A DNA stretch of 64,000 bases from Ciona intestinalis (taxonomy: Eukaryota; Chordata; Ascidiacea; Phlebobranchia; Cionidae). Shown here one piece after another: positions 55,401 to 64,000 of this stretch. The translations under genes and the position numbers were made by a program. Where the stretch lies: positions 1,327,612 through 1,391,611 of the forward strand of contig NC_020179.2 of the NCBI RefSeq assembly GCF_000224145.3, given 5' to 3'. How positions within the stretch are numbered: the stretch's first letter is position 1; each line of letters begins with the position of its first letter. Below the pieces are notes generated by a model, which was given only the letters and a program-made list of their open reading frames with translations, searched no databases and was not told the origin of the DNA.

Positions 55401-58400
55401 CGCCTGACCAAACACGTAGCTCTTGTTTTCCTTATCTCCACTGGCTTGTGTAAGTGTATGTTGCGCAGTCGTGTTGGTAGCATTGTACGTTGCTTTGCGG
55501 AGCAGGGGGAATAATGCGCGCCTTGTTCGCTAATGATAGTTGTATGCCCCCTTTGCTGTTCCCCTCGTCCAAACTACTTGCGCTGTGTATGGCCGCTTAC
55601 ACGCGTGGAGTGCCACTTAAGAAAAAAACTCGACAAAGATTGATAAATAACGAGGAAAAATCGCGCGATTGATCATGAAAAATGCTTTAATTTAAACACA
55701 CCCGCGCTGGAACCTATTTAACCTGCAACGAATAACCGCTCATTTGGCCTAACTGCCTAATGCTTAGTCATTAGTGCATGTTTTACCATGGAACCGCAGA
55801 TGTCGTTGTTATACACCGCGTTGTTAACGAGCGAGGTAACTTTCTACGCTAAGTGTTGTTTTATGTCGCGTTTGATGCTTGCTTTAACGACACGTAATTT
55901 ATGGCTGCGTTCTCCTCCAAGTACATGAAACCCGTTATTTACTCACAAGTGAAGAACAGACACAGTTTCAAGTTTATGTGACGTACTTCTCTGCCTACGC
56001 AAGAGCTACATTCCATGCCGTAATCAGTTCCAACATTTCGCGCTGAAACGTATTTAATCAACTACAAAGCGCATATGGGAGTAGACCACCTAGGCAGGCA
56101 TGCCTTTAGCAGCTGTAGCCTATAAAGCGTTTTCAGCTGGACAATATAAATAGAAAACATCAATTTGTCTTGCGCAACAGTACAGTTGTTTTATGACAAT
56201 TCTCGTCGGATTTTACGCTCCAATGATCACATAAACATATAATATTTGCTCCTGAAAAGTTGGAACGGAAAAATTAAATTTCAGTTGTACACATCCGCTA
56301 ATTTTCGCGCAAACACATTAGAATTGTGTTGGCCGACAAAGCATTGATACGATAGCTTGTGTCATGAGTTCTATTTTCAACGATTCTTAAAAAAGTTTTC
56401 AATTTACTTTGCCCCGTGCGGTCACGCCACCATTTTTCCCTTTCGCCATTCATTCCCGTGGTATAGCTTTGATGTGAACGCAATAATATTGCCGGCAGAG
56501 CAAACATTGATATTTAAACAGATTTACTGCCGTCCTTCTAAAACGGCTGGCATAGAATAGGACCCTACCAGTCCGTAAGCTCCGAACAAAACACACACGT
56601 CGGTGTTTAGTAATTTATCAAACGTTGCTGGTGTTTTGGCGCGATCCATTCGCCTGTCCCCAGTGCAAACAATCCGTAATTATCTCATTGGGGCTCGCTA
56701 TAAAGCAAACAACTCTATCATAAAAATACCCCATACCTCGGCAAAAGTAAACTTAATAGCGTAAACTTTACTAAACGCTAACCTCCAGTGGTTTTCTTTA
56801 GTGCGCGATGAACGATTTCTACATCGAGCAGCAGTTGGACAACTCGGCAAGTTTAAAGACCGGTGACGTCATCATGCCGCCTCCAATGACGTCACGAACC
56901 ACGTATTCATCCGACCCGAACATTTTCCGACGAGAAAGTGCATCAGACATTCACGATATTTTGAACCCTGGAATTAGAAACAATTGCCCAGGTTAGTTTG
57001 ACAGTTTGTAACTTTTTTCATTTCCCAATTCAGGGTAAATTTACACATTTTTTGGAAGAAAATGTGGGAAAATCGTAGAGTAATATGAGATAACATGTCA
57101 TCCCGTTAGCAACTGACGTCAATATTCCCTTATCGTGTTTTAAACAATTAAACAAGTCAGTTTATAACTTTGTTATAAACTTTAAAGAAAATTTCCCTTT
57201 TATATTTGAAAAAAATTACATTCTTGAAATCGTGCACAATATCAACTGTAAACATTTATTAGATTTTAAAATTAAATGAGCTATGTGTAATATACGTAAC
57301 AACCTTTTGTTCCAGGTTACCAAGCAAACAGCGCTTCGAACAACATTTACCAACAAACGAACAACTACAGTAACATAGATACCAACAACGGAGCTTGCGT
57401 TAACGTCAATTTCAACGTTGTGGTGAAGCAACAAAACAATCACCACTACCACAATTCACCTACGTCACCAACGCATGACGTCATCCCACAAAACGCGATG
57501 ACGTCACCAGCAGGTATGACGTCACCACCGGGAAGCCCCAACATGCTAAACATCCCTCCTGTTTCGAGTTTCATCAAAAACTCAGAAGCCATCTTACACC
57601 CATCGTCCTCACCAACAATGACGTCATCACCCGTGACGTCACACACCTATCCACAAATGCACCACGAAGAATATACCCGAGCGAGGATCCCTTCCGAATC
57701 CGAGTCAGTGGTATGCTACGACCAGAGAAGGCATGCATCTCTTCCGTCCATTACTATCACAAACCTCGACGAAAACGAGTCCATGATGCAAGCGTACCAA
57801 CGTACACGTTCAACTAGTCTCACAACCGATAGATGTTCTATTCCATCTACTTCCCCTAACCCTGGATCACCGCCTGTGCAGATGGCCCAACAGCCATGCT
57901 CGCCAGTGAACATGGCTAATACAAAGCAATACCAAGTCAAAACTGAAGTCAATACCCAACCATTAGGAAGCTGGGACAGCAACATGATGATGTATTCCGA
58001 GCCCGCACCGTCCCCCTTTAACGCTAGAAGATGCAGTTCGGAGGTTGGAGCAATCAGCACGCCAACGAACGACGGTTTCATGCCCATGAACGGTATGATC
58101 GCACCCAAAATTGAGAAGTTATACCCCGATGATCAATACACCGCTAACAACCCAGCTTATTCGTGTGGAACGACAGGCATCTCAAATAGCTACACCAGAA
58201 ACCCCCAACCCTTATTCCCACCGAGCCAAATCAACTTCCCATCGATATTAGAAACCAGTTCAACGGATACAATAATCCAACAACAGTGCCCTGCCGTACA
58301 CCACCATATGACCCAGCATAGCCATATGCATCACAACAGCGAGAACCGCAGGCATAGTCACGAGATCCCACTGCACAGAAGAAATCACCCATATTTGGCA

Positions 58401-61400
58401 ATGTCTGTACCACCCCCCTACCCACTGGCAGTGAACGGTACAATTCCGTACAGGCCGAGGTACAGCAGACGAAACAATCCCGATCTCGAAAAGAAAAGAG
58501 TTCACAAATGCACCCACGCTGGTATGATATATATTTATACCCACAAAGTAACATGCATGGTAACTCGTAAACTAGCACGAGGTGTATGATCACCCGTGTT
58601 ATAACGACTGTCGTTTTCGGCCACGCGAGGATAAAGCAAGTTACATTTTTTCATTACATTTATACTCAATAATGACATATTACTAAAAATTTGGCAGTCA
58701 AAACAGGGATAAAACCAATAGAATGGCGTGAGAGCTGTGTAGGCAAAACTCACTGAACCAAAAACTATTTTCATGTTACGCCCGACTGCAACTCAGTGGC
58801 TGTTCGATGCACCAAAACAACAGTAAACAAAATTTCGAACAGAAATAACGTTGCCATGCTGACTCTAATGTAATCGTTGCGGTTGGACAGTCGATAGACT
58901 TTATTAGGCCTATAATGGGAACCATACTACAAGGTTGGGTTGTAGTTCTAACTGTTACTCAGCCATGCGTTTAAATGTTGCGTGCGGAGAACTGCGCTGA
59001 AAAATAACCTGAAAACGGGACGGAACCTATTTTTCGATGCGATTTACGGAACCCGGAAACTTAACGTATACGGTTAAAGTTTATGTAACCTTTAACATAT
59101 ACCGCTAAGATTGATGCGTTCGGGTGCGCTGTTGTTTATGTTGCCCTGGCGTTACGAAGATAAACAATATTTAAATTTAGAGATTATATAAACATTTGAA
59201 CTGACGTGCAGTGTGTACAGATAAATATCGCGAAACTGTGGCATAACTTTCAAGAGAGCAACAAACAAGTTTTGAGAGATTTGATTTGGGAGGGTGCTGT
59301 TTAAGAAAAAATAACCGTTGCGTGTTTACGTTTACTTTATCCGATCGAAATGAGTTTTGTGAAAAAAAAAGCGCCATAGTTCCATTAAGGCCATCAGATC
59401 GCATTACGCTGCGGGCGACGAATCTATATGCGGAAATCGTGAGCACGCGTTCCCTTTGGCAGTAGGTGTTTGCCAGAGCCATTGCCGATTACTGGGCGAT
59501 AAGCAAACTTTGGGTATGCCCGCCGACCGTACGCGGAAAAAACTTGCAACTGAGATTTTCGGAAAATAACACCGAAATTAACGAACTGCGCCAACGCCTA
59601 TATGCGCTGTTATGATTGCATTTTCGCAAATTGCTCGAGCAGAGAGAGCAGTACGACTGCTATTTATGGTTATCCTTAATGATTAGTTCAAGTTTAAGCC
59701 AAAATATTACTTTAACAGTGCTCAATAGTACAACATAGATTTTTGCAAACGTAGTAAATTCACATTAAAATAGACTGTTTTAATTAAAAATACGAGACTT
59801 TTAAATTTACTTTTCCGCATAGGTTGCACTAAGGCGTACACCAAAAGCTCACATCTGAAAGCTCACCAAAGAACACACACCGGTAAGAAGAATTATCCGT
59901 TTAAAACTTTTTAAAAACATAAATGTATCACGAATACATATAAGAGATGGGAAAATGATATCATTTTTCTTCTATTTTTCTTAAATCTTAGTGCGAAGTA
60001 TTACGGCAAAACCTACAGTTCGGTTTTGTTATTTTACAAGATCTTTTTTCGTTCTCTTTATTTTAAACCCTACTACACAGTATTATATGGCAAAACCTAC
60101 AGTTCGGTTTTGTTACATATGAACTCTTCAATTGGGTATTGAGTCGCTATGGTTACGCAATAGTCGTAACAAAAGCGGCTCCCTGTCTCCACACTGTTTC
60201 CGGGGTGAAGCAATATAAATTGGGCGAACAGTGGCGTATAAAGGGACCATACATATGCGCTCATTCCAACCCACATTAAAGGGGATGCCGTAAAACTAAT
60301 ACGGGTTCAAGGTCATGATTTTGTTACAAATTGGATTCGATTTAATTAGTTATAACCGTAATTTAGTTTCCTTAAACCGCTGTTTATTGTCCTAGTAATT
60401 AGAAGTTAATATCGGCTATTGAAGACGTATTGGAAATGACAATGTTGGTTATTACTCTCACTATACGGTGTTTTAATTCAGAATAATATATAGAAGTGCA
60501 CAGATGTGTACGGTAAAAACAGCAACAGTATCGCTTTTCGCAAAGGGCGTAGGCAGTCGAATGCTGTTATTTGGGAACCCAAATAACTGGTTTTGAATGC
60601 GAGACAGAAATTCGACTTGTTTTCGCGTTTTGGACAAGAAAACACGATAGCCTATAATGACTCATTTCGCTGTTTGTAACTTGCTTGCTCCAGAGCTATG
60701 GGTATTAAAAGGTTCGAATGTTCTTTATTGTCAATTGAATCGCGTAGGCGGTGCATTTTCTACCAGCAATTGAATTATTTTGGCTGTCGTCCCTTTTTAG
60801 TGTTTCAGGAAAAGTGCCCGCTCCATTGCGAACCTTTACCGGTAAAAGAAAACAAAATAATATATCTCACGTCGCTTAGAACGGCCAATGACGTCAAAAC
60901 TCGATACGGTGGCATTGTCATGAATTGAAACGTGATTAGCTATGGGCTAAACGATTTAAATTCGGCCGTATGGCTTCGCCGCCGTGGTAGAAACTTGCTG
61001 AAGCGCACATTCCAAAGTGACATGACTGAAACTTAGCGTTGTTTTCTCGCCAGTAAAGAGACCACCTGACAAATAAATGGGTACATGGTAATATGGGGTA
61101 AATGGGATACTGTTAACACAGGAATTCGTGTTTTGTAACAACGCTGTTTTAGAGCTACGGTTATATAATTCTGTGAATCTTTGTTAACTACTATGAGACG
61201 GACAAGTAAATGAAAACATGTTTCATCTTACCCCACTCTACTATACCTTTATGCCAAGATAGCAATAAAAATGCTGTAACTTATACAGTTATTTCAACTT
61301 GAAATTTTGTTTTAGGTGAAAAGCCGTACACTTGCAACTGGCAGGGCTGTGACTGGAGGTTCGCTAGATCGGATGAGCTCACGCGTCATATGCGTAAACA

Positions 61401-61494
61401 CACCGGTGCCAAGCCATTTAAGTGCTTGGTGTGCGGAAGGTGCTTTTCGAGGTCCGACCACCTGTCGCTGCACATGAAGCGACACCAGGCATAA
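52479..61494 (+). CDS. KLF5-like: Kruppel-like factor, KLF5-like zinc-finger protein
   Basis: A sequence-specific nuclear transcription factor binding GC or CACCC boxes. Coding exons: 52479-52676, 56802-56991, 57316-58521, 59823-59882, 61316-61494 (610 residues, phases consistent). ATG in good context (CAAATGG). The C-terminus has three C2H2 fingers: C528/C533/H546/H550, C558/C563/H576/H580 and C588/C591/H604/H608, with linkers THTGEKPY and KHTGAKPF. Just before them, [15 protein letters not shown] resembles the segment preceding the fingers of vertebrate KLF5, and a PPPY motif lies further upstream, as in KLF5. Finger three ([17 protein letters not shown]) also resembles KLF6/7, so the exact orthology is unsettled. 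The N-terminal part is serine, proline and asparagine rich and probably regulatory. Intron 1 is 4.1 kb. Introns carry MITEs at 52938, 53631, 57080 and 61085 and a SINE tail just after exon 3. Confidence 0.9.
52938..53093 (+). mobile_element. MITE, degenerate subfamily B
   Basis: ATACCGTTAGCACCTAAAAA without a clear left terminus; ends CCATCTTACCCCATTCTACT. KLF intron 1. Confidence 0.65.
53631..53831 (+). mobile_element. MITE, subfamily A
   Basis: TAGTTGGATGGGGTAGGATG to CATCTTCTCCCATCCTACTA; KLF intron 1. Confidence 0.82.
56864..57641. promoter_or_regulatory. Cluster of TGACGTCA palindromes in KLF exons
   Basis: Eight exact TGACGTCA octamers (the full CRE/ATF site) at 56864, 56887, 57114, 57476, 57499, 57517, 57619 and 57634. 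Seven are in coding sequence and 57114 is in the intron. In exons they read as MTS or VTS in one frame and DVI in another. A binding role is inferred, not shown. Confidence 0.5.
57080..57215 (+). mobile_element. Remnant of a subfamily B MITE
   Basis: Only the interior is recognisable (CCGTTAGCAACTGACG, CGTGTTTTAAACAATTAAAC). KLF intron between exons 2 and 3. Confidence 0.5.
58543..58650 (+). mobile_element. SINE tail beside a KLF splice donor
   Basis: CAAAGTAACATGCATGGTAA through GCACGAGGTGTATGA and GCGAGGATAAAGCAAGTTAC; begins about 20 bases after the donor of the exon encoding the start of finger one. Confidence 0.75.
61085..61244 (+). mobile_element. MITE, short subfamily B copy
   Basis: ATGGGGTAAATGGGATACTG to CATCTTACCCCACTCTACTA; last KLF intron, ending about 70 bases before the final exon. 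Confidence 0.75.
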
Positions 61495-62611
61495 GAAGAA
61501 CAGTCTGGCGACATGGTCTTCCCATATTTATCTCAGGAAAACAAGCGAAGCACAAGTATTTGCTTTCTAAGTGATAACTTGGACTGATGTCCATGACAGA
61601 GCGAAGGACTAACGCACTAACCGCATACCGTCGTGATAGTCCGCGGAAGTATCATGTTTTTCGCCTTTTTGCACTCGCTAACCAACAAACTAGGCTGCCA
61701 GTACGGCGCCTGTGACTGCAAGTACTCACAAATTTATTGAGCACCAACGTGCCTTTCCTGTTACTTTTTCGATCGTGGAGCCCACTGCACTTACACGACT
61801 CCCTGTTGTACCAATCATATATCTCTTCCAAGCCTTAGCGTTCAGTGCTTTCGCCAAAAAATCAAACGTGTACGCTGCCTCTAGCAGTGCAATACACAGT
61901 TATCGGTATACAATACTAAAGCCTATGCAAAAAAAACAGGTTTTTCAGCTTATTAAGATTAATGAAAAGTCCGTACTCTGACAGTATCAATTTTACACGC
62001 TTGCAAATGGCTCTGTGCGATCATGCCTTATGCTAACACCGCCCAACATTGTGAATATTACTCGTTACATTGAAACTTTCCACTAACGCCCAAGTTATAC
62101 GCGCAAATCTTTGTTCTCTTTAAGCTGTAAAGATTTTACGAACAAAATTGTTTTTGTTACTTTTTATTTAATTTCTTTTTATTTTCGCTTGTATTGCATT
62201 TCCGCAACAGACAAAAGGGCTCGAGGTTCGGCTGCAAAGCTACCTCGTTCTCTTGCTAAACTTTCGCATACTCTGCGATGAATCTGAGAAGCTGTTTTCC
62301 GCACTAACACCCTTTACTGACGCTTGTTGTTGGCTCTTCGGTGTCTCAACGAGCGTCGAACCAGTTCCCTATACTAACATGTTCCGTATTTTGTATTGCT
62401 TTTGTTTTGCGGCTACTGGTCGCATTTGTGGCCAAATTCGCATTCACTCTTCAATATAGGCTGTGTCTTATTGCAGTAGAACGATCAAATATTTTGTTAC
62501 GTATACGTGTACTTTCGAATCAAGATTTTATGTTGCATCGGCAGAGTGGCCGCGAGGTGGCGCGCTGCTACGTCGTATATCCTCGTGACGTCATGGCAAA
62601 GAAATGTTTTA

Positions 62612-62617
62612 AATAAA
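62612..62617 (+). terminator. Candidate polyadenylation signal of the KLF gene
   Basis: AATAAA about 1.1 kb after the stop codon, the first clear one in an otherwise featureless 3' region. The 3'-UTR end is not proven. Confidence 0.45.
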
Positions 62618-63637
62618 AAAATTACATCCAAAAACGTGTCTTAATTAACTATTACGATTATTAAGTAGTGTAGGACTGAATAAGCCAATTACCGGACGAA
62701 CAGGTACAACTGTACAGTGGTCCGCTAAGAGTGTAAAGTGGTTTTGTACAACACGACTGTACCGGGCGTTGTAAATTGTATAACAAGTAGCAAACGTACC
62801 AGAGAAATGACTAGTTTTTAATAAGGAATAATATAATTGCTTGAAAATTCAGATCTATACCCCACTAGTTTTAACACATAAACACCTAAAACTTGTAAAA
62901 ACATGAGCATTAAATATAAAGGCAAACGAGTACATTTTAACAAAACGCTCCTGGACAGTATTTTTTTTTATCATTTTTGGCCTTTTGCCCATGCGCATAC
63001 AAATACATAGTTTGTAGCCCTAAAACCCGATCAAAAACCTATACCGTTGTTTAAAAGCCGTTTTGCAAAACTTTTTTCTATTTTGAATAAAAAATATTCA
63101 AATGCGGTGTATAATGTCAATTGTTTGAACATAATGCGACAATTTAGGTTGTACAGGCAGATCTCTGCAACAAGCAGTTTTGCTATACGTGAAAAATTGT
63201 TTTTAGGTCATTACAAGTATAAAAACCACAGACTTGGAAGTAGCTTAGGCGTACTTTGCAGTTAAAGGCGGGGTTGTGCACGATCAGAATTCGGCGGTGG
63301 CTTGTTTATTTATTTATTCTTATTTATGCATGTACGCCTGCATCAAGGCTTGCCAGTTCTTTATTTAGACATCTGACTTCACGACTATGAAACGCCCATA
63401 TCCATGCTTGCAAATGACAGATAACTATACGTGGCCTCAAAACGACAGAAAAGCATAATGTTTTATCAAAAAGTTTTCTCCCCAAAATAAGGTATGGTTT
63501 TAAGGCCGTTTATGGTGTGCAAATTCTGCAGTCTGTAGTTCACCTGCATATTGAATGCATTTTTATTCGGTTTTAACAAAAACAGTCGCTGTACTTCAGT
63601 AAGAAATCGCATTTGATGATAGTTATAAACAACGTAT

Positions 63638-63788
63638 ATTAGGGTGAAAAAAAAGGTAAACACCTATTCATTTAATTTTCTCGTCCTATTTGGTAGTAAA
63701 CAAAGAACATTCAAAGAATTATTAAACCGTATCTTCGTGATATTTGGATTTTATGTGCTAAAGGTGTCCTGTCTTTCCCCGCAGTATA
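63638..63788 (-). mobile_element. MITE, subfamily A, internal deletion
   Basis: ATTAGGGTGAAAAAAAAGGT with TTTGGTAGTAAACAAAGAAC, ending GTCTTTCCCCGCAGTATA; the GTTGTTAATTG block is missing. Confidence 0.75.
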
Positions 63789-64000
63789 TAGAACAGTAAT
63801 ACCAAATTATGCAACCCGTGACGTAATAAGTATACCTAAATCAAAACATGCTGTGTTATAATTTGAAAACACTTTGATCTAAATCGCCGTTGTACAATGC
63901 GGCTGTGATAGGTAAAGCTTATCCAAATATAATTTAAGTGCTTTGCATTTTGGCCGAACCGTGGTATTCGATTTACGTCATCAAGTCAAAACCACAACAC

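Larger units (their letters stand above)
61495..64000. other. 3' flank of the KLF gene
   Basis: Probable 3'-UTR to about 62630, then unique AT-rich sequence with one MITE at 63638-63788. No further gene was recognised. Confidence 0.5.

Noticed and set aside
57446..58593. Several antisense open frames over the KLF exon
   Set aside because: Shadows of the long low-complexity KLF exon, without start context or homology.

Overview
The window is animal genomic DNA, almost certainly from an ascidian tunicate of the Ciona intestinalis/robusta type. The reasons are compact multi-exon genes with consensus GT-AG introns, AT-rich intergenic DNA, clear orthologues of bilaterian and chordate genes, and saturation by one short terminal-inverted-repeat element plus a tRNA-like SINE, both of the kind known from Ciona. 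I could not check species or repeat names against a database.

Layout. On the minus strand at the left edge is the 5' part of a FAT1/2/3-type giant cadherin (317-3791, running off the window). After about 3.7 kb of repeat-rich DNA comes a complete seven-exon proteolipid gene of the PLP/DM20/M6 family (7538-12755, minus). About 0.8 kb upstream of it, and divergent from it, is the Mediator subunit gene MED7 (13570-16097, plus). The whole MED7 region is present twice (about 13.36-17.61 kb and 17.67-21.88 kb) with an assembly gap between the copies. The second copy runs into a complete TEX26-like gene (21586-26307, minus), while the first copy carries only the last exon of that gene. This looks like two haplotypes laid end to end.

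Two tandem SLC16-like (monocarboxylate transporter family) genes follow on the minus strand (30119-33894 and 34592-39411), with eight exons each and matching intron phases. Then come about 12.8 kb without a recognisable gene (39.4-52.2 kb). The last gene is a Kruppel-like factor (plus, coding exons 52479-61494) with three C-terminal C2H2 fingers closest to the KLF5/6/7 group.

I found about 47 copies or fragments of the main MITE, in two subfamilies, and more than 20 SINE pieces, nearly all in introns and spacers. Several touch gene structure: MITE termini sit at splice sites of the TEX26-like and first SLC16 genes, an array of terminal motifs lies beside a splice donor of the second SLC16 gene, and a minisatellite has grown from a SINE tail. 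The palindrome TGACGTCA occurs seven times in KLF coding sequence, in two reading frames. The genes do not form a pathway; they are ordinary neighbours. All exon models are my own, made by hand from splice consensus, reading phase and family resemblance. I found no prokaryotic, viral or CRISPR-like system.
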